This document shows, in pieces, positions 29,455 through 38,350 of a stretch of DNA of 64,000 bases. The notes beneath the pieces are model-generated. The model searched no databases. It saw only the letters and a program-made list of their open reading frames with translations, and was not told where the DNA came from. The translations under genes were made by a program, and so were the position numbers. The DNA comes from Asparagopsis taxiformis (lineage: Eukaryota > Rhodophyta > Florideophyceae > Bonnemaisoniales > Bonnemaisoniaceae): the NCBI GenBank assembly GCA_030407315.1, contig JALQPE010002070.1, positions 310,001 to 374,000 on the forward strand, read 5' to 3'. Each line of letters begins with the position of its first letter. Within the stretch, counting starts at the first letter, position 1.

Positions 29455-30726
29455 CTAAATATTAACGTTGCTCACAACCTCGATGATTTCCCGAGTTATG
29501 CGTGCCTGCCGCTCCTTGTTGTACACGTTTTGCAAACCGGTGATTAATTCGCGTGCATTATCGGTTGCGGCCGTCATGGCTGCAAGACGACTAGCTTGTT
29601 CGGATGCGATGGCTTCGCGCACAATTCGCATCAACTGACTGGTGACATACATGGGCAGCATGGAATTGAGCAGGCACACCGCTTCTTCATCACTGATGTC
29701 ATAGAAAATTTTGCCGCGACTAGTTGAATTGTAATGCGTTCCGTTGCCGTCTGCATTTCCTGCAGACATTTTCGCTTTTTTCGTCGCAAGGCGCCCATTC
29801 TTGGTTGTCAGAGTTAATTGGAATACCTCATCACCCACTGTCTCGATGCCTGTAGGAGTGAAAGGGAGCAGTGTGCGTGAACTTGGTGCGTTGGAAATTA
29901 GGGAGAGGAAGCGGGTATAAATCACCTCGACTCTGTCCACGCCACCAGCGATAAATTCAGAAAGGAGCGACTGGCTTAGCATATTGACAGTATGTTCAGA
30001 CTGAGACGTCCGACCAAGCGGTGAGTAATAGCGCACAGGAATATACGGATAATGACGTGTAAAGAAGACATGGGCAATTCTGCCAACGATAATCAATTCA
30101 ACGTTTCTTCCAGCCTGCTCCATCTCGCGTATCCGCCTCACCGTCCTGCTAATAATATCCTTGTTATACGGACCACAAAACCCCTTGTCCGCAGTCATAA
30201 CCGTCAGCATGATCACAGGTCTCTTGCGGCCATTCAAGTGACTGTGTCGAACATTATCGGAAGTCTTGAGAAGTGTGAGGTAGATCTTGTCCATAAGCGC
30301 CTTCTGCACAATAGGATCTGCAAGTATGACACCATGGGTAGACGCCAGAGAGTACTTCGGCGTCGCGTGCGCAATGCCTTCAATGTCAATATTTCGCGAC
30401 AGAATAACTTGGATAAGACAAGCGAGCATGACTTGCAGCTCCTCCGCAAATGGACGTGCGCGAAGTGCAGCTTGGGACGAAGCCCTTATCCGTGCAGCTG
30501 CAACGATTCGCAACGAACTTACGATCTTCTCAGCAGACTGCACAGATGCAATGCGCCGTCGTAGTTCCTTGGCCGCTGTAGACATTGCGGGTTGCTGCGG
30601 GGTCGATGGATGACATCGAGCATGACGAAGCGGAATAATCTGCGCTGGACGAATTGGTCTGGCGATTAGTGGACGCGACGGGTGTAGGGCGACGGGAAGT
30701 GCGGAAACGAATGCTGGTGCTAGCAT
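29455..30726 (-). CDS. atpC: plastid ATP synthase gamma chain
   Basis: The product is 423 residues: a 47-residue Pro/Arg-rich leader (likely plastid transit peptide), then the mature start MSTAAKELRRRIASVQSAEK. The cyanobacterial/plastid signature is the central region DRVEVIYTRFLSLISN, TLLPFTPTG, GDEVFQLT, followed by the conserved C-terminal helix (TAATDNARELI, YNKERQARIT, EIIEVV). The rotor shaft subunit sits in CF1 at the thylakoid. Odd features: the usual GLCGGFN motif reads GFCGPYN, and the segment before it is ~30-40 residues longer than in cyanobacteria. No redox Cys pair of the green-plant type is present, as expected for red-lineage gamma. Together these make it a diverged copy, possibly a second paralogue. 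It is divergent from PLGG1 across 560 bp. Confidence 0.9.
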   Translation of the reverse strand: MLAPAFVSALPVALHPSRPLIARPIRPAQIIPLRHARCHPSTPQQPAMSTAAKELRRRIASVQSAEKIVSSLRIVAAARIRASSQAALRARPFAEELQVMLACLIQVILSRNIDIEGIAHATPKYSLASTHGVILADPIVQKALMDKIYLTLLKTSDNVRHSHLNGRKRPVIMLTVMTADKGFCGPYNKDIISRTVRRIREMEQAGRNVELIIVGRIAHVFFTRHYPYIPVRYYSPLGRTSQSEHTVNMLSQSLLSEFIAGGVDRVEVIYTRFLSLISNAPSSRTLLPFTPTGIETVGDEVFQLTLTTKNGRLATKKAKMSAGNADGNGTHYNSTSRGKIFYDISDEEAVCLLNSMLPMYVTSQLMRIVREAIASEQASRLAAMTAATDNARELITGLQNVYNKERQARITREIIEVVSNVNI

Positions 30727-31286
30727 TGTAAGATTATAATGACCACTTCAATTGAGACTTGTGCGACTTGTGCTTGCGAATAACACCATTTCCATGACCG
30801 AACCGGACGGGCAGCGCACGATTTCTGATGGGTTGGCAGGGCACGTTGGATGTTGAAAGGTGGTGATGTCTGCGACACCGTGGTCAACGACGATGAGTTC
30901 GAGATGGGAACGCTATTTTGATTACTTGAGGGGCAGTTTTATATGGAAGATGAAATACCGTTGTAGATATCCAGGAAACCAATGTTTAGTCGCCAAGTAT
31001 TGGATGAAGCGTGGAGCGATCGTAGCCTGATTGGCCCACGTTGATGCAGTATGACATGTGGCAGATTGAATAGAGGCGTTTCTCCACCAGACGTGGAGAA
31101 CATTGCAGCTGCGCACTGCAGCTGCGCGATGCAAGAGCACTCCGCGCGCAGGTGGCGTATTGGATACGCTGGCTCGGCTTATGTCAAATTGCAAAGTTGC
31201 ACCGCAAACTTCCGCAGCGACTAATTCATTGTCATCAACTAGTGCACAGTTGACATTTCTCGCCCATCTCGCTTCTTCTCTGCACG
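30727..31286. promoter_or_regulatory. shared divergent promoter region of atpC and PLGG1
   Basis: The 560 bp separate two divergent nuclear genes for plastid proteins. It contains an imperfect direct repeat of GCAGCTGCGC near 31107-31131. No defined box can be assigned. Co-regulation by light or photosynthesis is an inference from gene identity and orientation. Confidence 0.4.
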
Positions 31287-32822
31287 ATGGGTTCAAACCG
31301 CAACGTTTGTTTCGTATCTGCTATCTCCGTACCGACCAATTGCACTGCCCGCCTGTCTTCTCCGCGGCTCCAATCCTCATTCTCAGGAGCAACGCTCAAT
31401 GTAGCCCGATCCCCTCGGCACGCCACGTTAATTCACAGAAAGGCGCCAGCCCGCAATGCCGAAACCATTCGCGCAGATGCATCGTCACCAGCACCAATCA
31501 CCACGACCGAAAATACAGTTATCAAATCGGTGCGATATGCAGCCTCACAAGCCTTCTCCCTCCTAGTGCTCATCATTATCCAAAAAGCTGTAGCAACCGG
31601 CCTGGCATCGGCCGGCGTATCATTCCCACCCCCGCTAGCGGCGATGATTCTAATCCTAAGCCTCTTGATAGTATTCCGTGCCCTGGGAGCAACACCACTG
31701 GTCGATCGTGTGAATGCAGTCCTATTCGACCCGGGTGTAGCGTTTGTGAGCCGATGGATAGCCATATTCTTCGTACCAAATCTCGTAATGCTCCCGTTAG
31801 CCCCAGCGCTTCCTGCGGCAGACGTCGTCAAAATTGGCGCGATTATCGTTGGCGGCTTTTTCGCAACACTAGTCTCTACAGCGGCAATTTGCAGCGGGTT
31901 GCGCTACTCGGTCAAGAAGCTGACGGGCAAGGAGCCGCAAACAGCTCCTGCAACCGTCTCTAAATCGATATCACCTTCAAATGCGCTCATCGCCGTGCTT
32001 GCGATAGCAACGGGTGTCACATTTGCCATAGCTATCAATGCATCTATCTCTGGATATGCTGCGCGTGCATACGCGCTCTTCCTGACGATTCTGACCTTCA
32101 CGATCGGACAACGCTTCCCGAAAAAGGTTAAAATGATCCTGCATCCACTCATCACGTGCACGGCGGGCACGATTGCAGGCATGGCGGTACTGGGCGTCGT
32201 GCATGGCGCAGGTTTCCCGCTCGCGCTGCAGGTGTACTACCGGCGAAATTCGGCCATTGTCGGCGGTGGTAACATTCTTGCAGGTCTGCTAGGTCCAGCC
32301 GTGATAACTTTGGCGTTCATTGTGGACGGACAGCGTAGATTGGCGCGAGCGAGAATTGTAGAAGTGATTGGAACGTCGCTGGTGTCGACTTTGGTGGGAT
32401 TGTTCGGAACTGCGTTTGTGGCACGTGTGATTCGAATGACGCCGAGCTCTAGACTACTGGTGATTCCGCGGATGATTACGGCACCGCTTGCGATAGCTAT
32501 TGCGGAGATTATCGGAACGAATGTTGGACTTGCGGCGAGTATTGTAGCATTGACGGGGCTGTTGGGAGCGAATATTGGAGCGACAGTGCTTAGCGCTCTC
32601 AAGGTTCGCGATCCTGTCGTAAGAGGACTTGCTATCGGGGCATCTGCGCATGGCCTTGGCACCGCTGGGATGACGGATGAGCCTTCTGCGTTTCCGTTTT
32701 CTGCTCTTGCGATGACACTTGTTGGTGTTTTCAGTACTATTTTAGTGTCATATGGGCCGATACGTAGTGTGCTACTCGGAGTTGCACTTGGGAAGAACGG
32801 TCTAAGCGCTGTTGTGCGTTAA
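31287..32822 (+). CDS. PLGG1: plastid glycolate/glycerate translocator (LrgAB family, PLGG1-like)
   Basis: The 511-residue protein has a Ser/Arg/Ala-rich leader (~1-70) typical of plastid targeting, then about 12 hydrophobic segments (AFSLLVLIIIQKAVATGLAS, MILILSLLIVFRALG, ADVVKIGAIIVGGFFATLVS and others). The C-terminal half is the LrgB domain (PKSVTTPIA-like region here as PRMITAPLAIAIAEIIGTNV; GASAHGLGTAGM). This fusion of LrgA-like and LrgB domains is the plant/algal PLGG1 architecture, which exchanges glycolate for glycerate across the inner plastid envelope in photorespiration. The start is the ATG in gcacgATGggt. It is convergent with MGST3, 76 bp apart. Confidence 0.92.
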   Translation: MGSNRNVCFVSAISVPTNCTARLSSPRLQSSFSGATLNVARSPRHATLIHRKAPARNAETIRADASSPAPITTTENTVIKSVRYAASQAFSLLVLIIIQKAVATGLASAGVSFPPPLAAMILILSLLIVFRALGATPLVDRVNAVLFDPGVAFVSRWIAIFFVPNLVMLPLAPALPAADVVKIGAIIVGGFFATLVSTAAICSGLRYSVKKLTGKEPQTAPATVSKSISPSNALIAVLAIATGVTFAIAINASISGYAARAYALFLTILTFTIGQRFPKKVKMILHPLITCTAGTIAGMAVLGVVHGAGFPLALQVYYRRNSAIVGGGNILAGLLGPAVITLAFIVDGQRRLARARIVEVIGTSLVSTLVGLFGTAFVARVIRMTPSSRLLVIPRMITAPLAIAIAEIIGTNVGLAASIVALTGLLGANIGATVLSALKVRDPVVRGLAIGASAHGLGTAGMTDEPSAFPFSALAMTLVGVFSTILVSYGPIRSVLLGVALGKNGLSAVVR

Positions 32823-32898
32823 TGCAAAGTTTTATTGCGACGCGATTGAGAGCGGACACGCTAGGGTAGTGACGATAAATAAACATGGTGAAATCAAG

Positions 32899-33318
32899 CT
32901 ATGCGATGAGGATTTGATAAGCGGTGTAGACGGTGCCTCCAACGAGATAGAAGAGCCCGTACAAGCCCCACAAACCTTTGTGAGCACTGCCTTTGTAATA
33001 ACCGAGCGCATGGTAAATTCGACCGATGTTGTAGACGACACCAGCAACGGTGGATGCGAGCGGCGTGTACAGACCGGAGAGGAATAGGAATACGAGGAAG
33101 GCTGGATTCCATTCGAGGGAACTCTGATGGGCGCGTTGCACGCAATTGAATTGAGAGTCCTCTTTGGATTCGTACAAGGTCGGATATTGCACATTGAACT
33201 CCTTGCGGGCCTTGACGAGCTTGAACGCCTGCCACATCAGAATGAGCCAGTTCATCACGGCCACCAGCACGATGAGACCGTACATTCGCGGGATGGGAAG
33301 AGTTGCTACAGCGTCCAT
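32899..33318 (-). CDS. MGST3: microsomal glutathione S-transferase 3-like MAPEG protein
   Basis: From MDAVATLP the product is 139 residues, the usual MGST3 length (the frame extends 36 codons upstream without homology). Four membrane segments are visible, including GLIVLVAVMNWLILMWQAF and PAFLVFLFLSGLYTP. The MAPEG motif FNCVQRAHQ is present, with the usual Asn after the helix replaced (QSSLEWNP), followed by GVVYNIGRIYHALGYYKGS. The family conjugates glutathione to lipid hydroperoxides in the ER. The QRAH and Tyr-rich loop residues are conserved. It is convergent with PLGG1. Confidence 0.93.
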   Translation of the reverse strand: MDAVATLPIPRMYGLIVLVAVMNWLILMWQAFKLVKARKEFNVQYPTLYESKEDSQFNCVQRAHQSSLEWNPAFLVFLFLSGLYTPLASTVAGVVYNIGRIYHALGYYKGSAHKGLWGLYGLFYLVGGTVYTAYQILIA

Positions 33319-33597
33319 TGTGGGTTGGACTAATGGATGTCGAAAGCTGGATAAGCGACGAATACGATGGGTAGGTTTGCGATATTTAAATGCGTCGCAC
33401 GGAAGTTTGGAGGAGGAACAGTGCAACGTCGGATTGCCACATCTACCCTCGAGGGTACTCGACCAGTGCGTTCATCTAATGTTGTTGGCAACAATTAGGA
33501 ACTGAGCATGGCGCTACGTATCACACGTGTACAAATGGGTAGGAAGTTGCAATGAATAAATATTTGTGTTGACGTCAGCGGGGATAAGTGAGCGGAT

Positions 33598-33978
33598 GGG
33601 CCTGTAGCTCATTTGGCAGAGTACTCGTTTCGCAACCCAGGTCACCCGAGGCAGGAGCCTGATGATCATACCCCGATCACGGTGAAACCATTTCTGCGTG
33701 TCGCGAGGATCTTGGTTACCGTACGGCGTTGGAAATAAACGATTTCCATCAGTCTCGAGGAGTTGACGGCGGAACGACCGGGCGCCTTCGGCGACGTCTG
33801 CTATGGACGCAACTTCACCTAAGGGTTTCACATAATTATGTGAATCTTCTGCGGCGGAGGATTTGTACACGCGGGATTCGTCAGATACTCGCGCGAACCA
33901 ATTCTCCGCTTCAGAATCGTCCCGAACGCAGCAAATCGATTATACGAGAGGTACCGGGATCGAAACCCGGCAGGTCCA
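33598..33978 (+). tRNA. trnA-CGC: tRNA-Ala (anticodon CGC) with ~308-nt intron
   Basis: The two halves of a tRNA lie far apart. 5' half: acceptor GGGCCTG (33598-33604), D-arm (GCTC/GAGT), anticodon stem CTCGT (33624-33628) and loop TTCGCA with anticodon CGC (33631-33633). 3' half: T38 (33943), ACGAG (33944-33948, perfect complement of CTCGT), variable AGGTA, T-arm CCGGG-ATCGAAA-CCCGG, acceptor CAGGTCC and discriminator A (33978). The acceptor pairs fully and includes G3:U70, the alanine identity element. The intron (33635-33942) is at the canonical 37/38 site. A box (TAGCTCATTTGG) and B box (GATCGAAAC) are present, and a T7 run (33989-33995) follows. CCA is not encoded. Without the intron no cloverleaf forms. 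Confidence 0.87.
33635..33942 (+). other. tRNA-Ala intron, ~308 nt
   Basis: This is the segment between anticodon position 37 (33634) and position 38 (33943). It is far longer than the usual 10-100 nt of nuclear tRNA introns. It has no long open frame with a domain. A GCGAA near 33893 can pair with the anticodon-loop TTCGC, but no full bulge-helix-bulge could be confirmed by eye, nor group I core sequences. Confidence 0.6.
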
Positions 33979-33988
33979 GCAAAAATTG

Positions 33989-33995
33989 TTTTTTT
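33989..33995 (+). terminator. RNA polymerase III T-run
   Basis: Seven consecutive T residues start 11 bp after the tRNA discriminator base, the standard pol III stop signal. Confidence 0.7.
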
Positions 33996-34073
33996 CCCCA
34001 CCTCTAAAACAACATCAACCCAACGCACTAATCTCCTTCCGACCTCGCCAATCGTGCTCGGCTCGTGCTCGCC

Positions 34074-34969
34074 ATGGATCCCAACGCCCCCGTCGTGTAC
34101 GCGCTCGATTTCGACGGCGTCATTTGCGACAGCGTGGGTGAAAGTAGCATAACCGGTTTGAAAGCCGCGGCACAACTATGGCCCGATCTCAACTTGCCCG
34201 ATCCCTATGCTGCCGAAGCGCAATGGATGCTCGATGCATTGGCGCAGGTGCGCCCCTACATCATGACCGGCTTCGAGATTGTTATCATGGCGCGCATGCT
34301 TGCCGCAACGACGCCACAGGCTGTCGCGAGTGATTTTGTCCAGCCCATCGTGGCCGATTGGGCTTCACTTCGCGACGATGTCATGGATGAATGGCAGCTG
34401 GAAAGGGATGATCTCGTGCAAGCCTTTGGCGCTATTCGAGATGCATGGATTGAGAGTGACATTGATTCCTGGATTTCCTCCAACAAGATGTTCGTTCGAA
34501 AACACGATTTGCATCAATGCGCTGCGAGTGTAGCAATTCCATTCTGATGGCTAACTGTTTTTTCTTTGTGCTTGTTTGAAGATTTCCGGGCGTTGTTGAT
34601 GCTTTGAATTTTACTTCGTCCGATGTCTATATCATAACTACAAAGGAGAAGCGCTTTTGCAAGCTCCTGATAGAGAAAGCAGGTGTCAAATCTGTTCCTG
34701 AGCAACATATATTTGGTCTGGAGGCAGGGTCTAAAATATCTGTGCTCAAGAAGATATTGGCCATGCCGCAAAATGCAGACAAACAGGTGTGCTTTGTGGA
34801 GGATCGTTATGAAACGCTAGAAGCTGTCTCAATTAGTATGTTGGGTCAGCCTCTACAGCTTTACCTTGCGACATGGGGGTACAATACCGACAAGATTCGC
34901 AAAACCGCCGAGAAGCACCCCTTCATTTCTCTCATCGATCTCACTACTTTTGTTTCCAACTTTCAATAG
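34074..34969 (+). CDS. HAD-superfamily phosphatase, one intron
   Basis: Exon 1 is 34074-34489 and exon 2 is 34582-34969; the 92-nt intron has donor GTTCGT and acceptor TTTGAAG. The join yields ...SNKIFPGVVDALNFTSS, the normal continuity of this family, giving 267 residues. Motif I is LDFDGVICDS (Asp12/Asp14 pair), motif II is in VYIITTKEKR, and motifs III/IV are the Lys in the GLEAGSK region and CFVEDRYETLEA. It is like plant and algal haloacid dehalogenase-like hydrolases of unknown substrate. The start is gccATGgat. It begins 95 bp downstream of the tRNA gene, so its promoter overlaps the tRNA unit. The non-consensus donor is the weakest point of the model. Confidence 0.85.
34490..34581 (+). 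other. spliceosomal intron in the HAD gene
   Basis: A 92-nt intron splits codon 139 after its second base (AT|A, Ile). The donor GTTCGT lacks the usual purine at +3. The acceptor follows a T-rich tract (ttttttctttgtgcttgtttgaag). Unspliced reading would end after 19 foreign residues. Confidence 0.75.
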
Positions 34970-35886
34970 TGTCCTGTACAGAATAGTTTGTCCTACTTCG
35001 TATCTGTAGATATGCGAGATGGCGAATCACTCGCCCTGCAGTTTTTTCACATCTCCTAGAGATATTTACCGCCCAATAACGTATGAACTTTGAACGCAAA
35101 TCTTCGGCAGATATTTTGTCAGAAGCAAAACCACAAGGCTTCTCAATAGCCCGTGTGATATTGAGTCATTTCTGTTCCACCGTGACTGTCGCGACGTACC
35201 CTGGTTACCTATTCTGTCTAATTGCGCGATCGCGTAGAAAAGCGTTCTGATCATTGTTTATGAGGACAAACTTGTGTACTCTCCTCCGTAATCAGCTCAT
35301 GCCCAGATACAAGATGAAATGAAGTGCGGCATGAGTAACACAAGTACTATATACGACGAAAGGAACAACACGTCACTCGCTTGGATTCGTAAAAGTCGGT
35401 TATCACATCAATAATTTCTGCTCATAAATCCATCACTTGCACAGTGACGGTCCAAATTGCCTCAGCCCCGTTGATACCTCTCACATTCCAACATAACAGG
35501 GAGGCCAAAGGTAATCCACAACGCGCACGCGAGCACATCCCCTAGGCATTATCGGTGAGGTACTCGAGCGACATAATTTGCTAAAGAACAATTGCAACCC
35601 AAACCATACGGTTGCAAATCCTATAATCCTGAATGGACGCGTCTTGCCTGAGGTGGGTCACACAATTGAATTCGAATTGTCCTGAAAATATGATTTATAA
35701 ATGGATGTCGGAGAGCAACAGTGGAACTTCTCATTGTCGGGAGGGCCTTTGTGTACCTTGCTTGTCTCTGTCGGCAATAACGTCTATCGTTACAAACATT
35801 GTGCAGCACAATTTTGTGAACCGAGTATCGCGTCATAACAACCAAATCTTGGCATCTCATGCCATGTATTCCAACACAACACCACA
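34970..35886. other. spacer, no supported gene
   Basis: This is AT-rich with scattered short frames. It should hold the HAD 3' region and the promoter of the repeat protein gene at 35887. No RNA gene was found. Confidence 0.5.
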
Positions 35887-37359
35887 ATGCGACCGCGACG
35901 TAGAGAAGCAGTTGTACCGGTTGAATCGCCTGCTAATTGTCAAACTCGTCGCGAGGTGAGAATCACAGTTCCAATCAATGGCGCCAGAATTACGTTGAAA
36001 AAAACCGTCTCTGTTACGAAGCCTTCATCGCCCAATATAGAAGAAGAAGACCCTATCGCAACTCCCAACTTTACGCCGAAGACTCCACATGGAGTCTCAC
36101 CTGCGCCCTCCGTGCCAGTCCCAGTTCCCCCAACTTCATATCGAATTACATCGCCCCTAAAAGGTAGAGCACAGGAGTTAGGCTCTGCATCTTCATATGC
36201 CCAGAGCACCGACAGAAGATTGATTACTGGGAATCGCAATTCTCCTGTTCGCAAACGGAAAGCAGAACAATTAGACTCCGAAGCTTCCTATGTGAGGAGC
36301 ACGGATAGAAGATTGATCACTGCAAATCGGAATGTTCCAGTGTCATCTCCCAGAACGCCTAAAACTTCAACTCGGCCGCTTTACTGCGATGCTACTTATG
36401 CTCGCTCCATTCGAAGGAGAATTTCTCTTGGCAACTCTTCGGTCAAAGCGTCTGCTTCCAAGTGTGATTCTATGTCCCCGGCAGTATATTCCCTCGAGTC
36501 TGGCGGCCTATTGTCTGACCATAAGCCGCTGACAATGGAATCAGTCAAGACGAAGTCGCAGTCTTTCCTTTCTCCCAACCAGTTTGTAGAGTTTCCAGTA
36601 GGTGGGAAGAAGAAAGGTGCATTGTTTGGGAGTAACAAGAAAGATTCCATTCAAGAAAGGAGTTCAATCGGTTTCGACGCTCAAACACCTGTCAGAAACA
36701 TCCCCGAGGGATTGGAGGAGGTCGATATAGTTGAGAATCCTACTCATGTGCGTGCGAAAGACTTGAATATTCATGATGGTAGAACTCCAACTGTTGAAAA
36801 GGAGAAAAAGGTTGAGTCGGAGTCGAGAACAAGTCCAGCTTCACCCCTTGATATAGACGTGGATATAATGCGAGTCCAACAAGCAGAACAAGGCAAAGTG
36901 AACGAAAGAGTAAGGAGAGCTCCATCCCCACGCAAGGTTTGCGTCATTGAAAGCCCAGAAAGTTCCGCGGCAGCTGATCCGCAATGTGAAAAGGAGAGAA
37001 CAGATGAAATCGAAATCACTCGCTCAGGAAGCGTAGGGTGTGATTTGTCACAACTAGAACGAAGTAATTGGAGCGATGGCGAAGATGAATCGGTCGCAGA
37101 ACAGTTGGATGAGATTTCCGAGTCCAGTGACGCCGAGGTCCAAGTCGTGAAAACGGCAGTGGAGCAGGAGTTGAGTTTTGAAATGAGTGATGGAGGTTGT
37201 TCTACGGAGCCACCTTCACCGACAGGAAAAGTCGACAAAATCGAATCGGAGCGATCAACAGCGGGCTATTCCATGGCTTGTAGGCCCTTATATGTTACAA
37301 TTCCTGCGGGAGCGCTTCGCTCGCCAAGAACTCCGGATGCAAGCTCAGAAGAAGATTAG
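35887..37359 (+). CDS. disordered repeat protein with basic motifs, unknown
   Basis: The 490-residue protein is hydrophilic and Ser/Thr/Pro/Glu-rich, without membrane segments. Three ~34-residue repeats lie at residues ~98-180: SASSYAQSTDRRLITGNRN, SEASYVRSTDRRLITANRN and CDATYARSIRRRISLGNSS (DNA near 36181, 36279, 36385). A basic cluster (RKRKAEQ) may be a nuclear localisation signal. Many SP/TP sites (SPRTPKTS, TPVRN, SPRKVCVIESPES) suggest phosphorylation by a Pro-directed kinase. The C-terminal half is acidic. I recognise no family. It could be a nuclear or cytoskeletal regulatory protein; this is an inference from composition. Confidence 0.7.
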   Translation: MRPRRREAVVPVESPANCQTRREVRITVPINGARITLKKTVSVTKPSSPNIEEEDPIATPNFTPKTPHGVSPAPSVPVPVPPTSYRITSPLKGRAQELGSASSYAQSTDRRLITGNRNSPVRKRKAEQLDSEASYVRSTDRRLITANRNVPVSSPRTPKTSTRPLYCDATYARSIRRRISLGNSSVKASASKCDSMSPAVYSLESGGLLSDHKPLTMESVKTKSQSFLSPNQFVEFPVGGKKKGALFGSNKKDSIQERSSIGFDAQTPVRNIPEGLEEVDIVENPTHVRAKDLNIHDGRTPTVEKEKKVESESRTSPASPLDIDVDIMRVQQAEQGKVNERVRRAPSPRKVCVIESPESSAAADPQCEKERTDEIEITRSGSVGCDLSQLERSNWSDGEDESVAEQLDEISESSDAEVQVVKTAVEQELSFEMSDGGCSTEPPSPTGKVDKIESERSTAGYSMACRPLYVTIPAGALRSPRTPDASSEED

Positions 37360-37469
37360 GATACTATTTAAACGGATCGGAATAGCAAGTGATTACACGG
37401 CTGGGTACGTTTCAAGCGCGAAGCTATTGTTTAATATACAGCCGGAAAAGTATAATTGCGCTACATAAA

Positions 37470-37808
37470 CTAGAAAGAAGTTTCGACGTTGCGGACGAAT
37501 TGGGTGAGCATGTCGACGACAGCGGCTTGATTTTCCATAGCGGCCGTCTTGGTTAAAGTGATGCTCTCCTTGGCGTCGATCGCGATTTTCTCCGAGGTGG
37601 CGCCAGTCGAGCCGACAAACTTTTTGAGCTGCGCTTGATACTCTTCCTCCTTGGCGGCTCGATATTGGGCGATCTCGGTGTCAGCCTCGGAGGCGGCCTG
37701 CTTCAAGCGCGCGTCACGTTCCTTTCGTGCGGTCTCGATGGCGATCTTTGCCTTTTCCTCGGCCTCTAGGAGAGTTTGGATGGTTTCTGCGGGTTTGTCG
37801 GATGCCAT
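37470..37808 (-). CDS. VMA10: V-type H+-ATPase subunit G
   Basis: The 112-residue product is almost entirely alpha-helical and highly charged, the normal size of V-ATPase subunit G. The conserved N-terminal block IQTLLEAEEKAKIAIETARK matches the family signature, followed by ERDARLKQAASEADTEI and a C-terminal Val/Leu helix. The subunit forms the peripheral stalk with subunit E in the V1 sector on the vacuolar membrane. The start ATG lies in a typical context. It is divergent from the WF-motif gene across ~540 bp. Confidence 0.94.
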   Translation of the reverse strand: MASDKPAETIQTLLEAEEKAKIAIETARKERDARLKQAASEADTEIAQYRAAKEEEYQAQLKKFVGSTGATSEKIAIDAKESITLTKTAAMENQAAVVDMLTQFVRNVETSF

Positions 37809-38350
37809 TGTGAGTGTCGGTGGGGGGAGGTGTGAGCGAAAGTGGATATGGTAGGAGGAGGGTTGAAGTGGTGATGAGCACTTGAAGTTTGTGAATTATT
37901 TTCGGAAATAATTGGGAAAAGAGAGCAATCTAATAAAATCTCGTAGCCATTGAACCGATGCATGGCATTGGTCGCGGTGATGCTTTAATAGAAAGATATT
38001 AATGGGTACTGTAAAGCATGGCCCATTAAATTAAAGCAAACTCTATGCAGTGCGTTTCAGAAGAGAAGAGTGAGAACAGTCGCGGTTTGATGGGCCTTGA
38101 CGGCGTGCCTCGCCTCGGCACCTACAAATCTGCGCCCTCCTCCAGCACTACACTGCACTGCACTGCACAGCACTGCTCGACCTGCCCGATAACTTGTCCA
38201 GCCCTTTGCTCGCCACCTGCCGCTGCACTTGTGACCCTTCTCGTCTTCCAACTTAACCAACTGTCCAACGCTCCATCGACTAACTTTTGCACTAACTGCA
38301 TCTTCGACGCGACGCGACCCAACGCCACACATCTGCACCCAAACTCAGCC
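37809..38350. promoter_or_regulatory. divergent promoter region with CACTG repeats
   Basis: This 542-bp spacer lies between subunit G (minus) and the WF-motif gene (plus). It contains TACTGTA at 38008-38014 and a run of CACTG/CTGCA units near 38150-38175 in the plus leader. The frame is open back to 38045 but looks like leader. Confidence 0.4.

Noticed and set aside
31103..31963. Plus frame of 286 codons overlapping PLGG1.
   Set aside because: It is an out-of-frame shadow of the transporter gene, which has clear membrane domains in the other frame.
33598..33660. Intronless tRNA reading of the 5' half with adjacent sequence.
   Set aside because: The following bases (AACCCAGGTCACCC) cannot pair with the anticodon stem or give a T-arm and acceptor end, whereas the distant 3' half pairs perfectly.
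33635..33942. Group I intron in the tRNA.
   Set aside because: No recognisable P7/P3 core sequences, exon does not end in U at the splice site, and the 37/38 position is that of ordinary nuclear tRNA introns.
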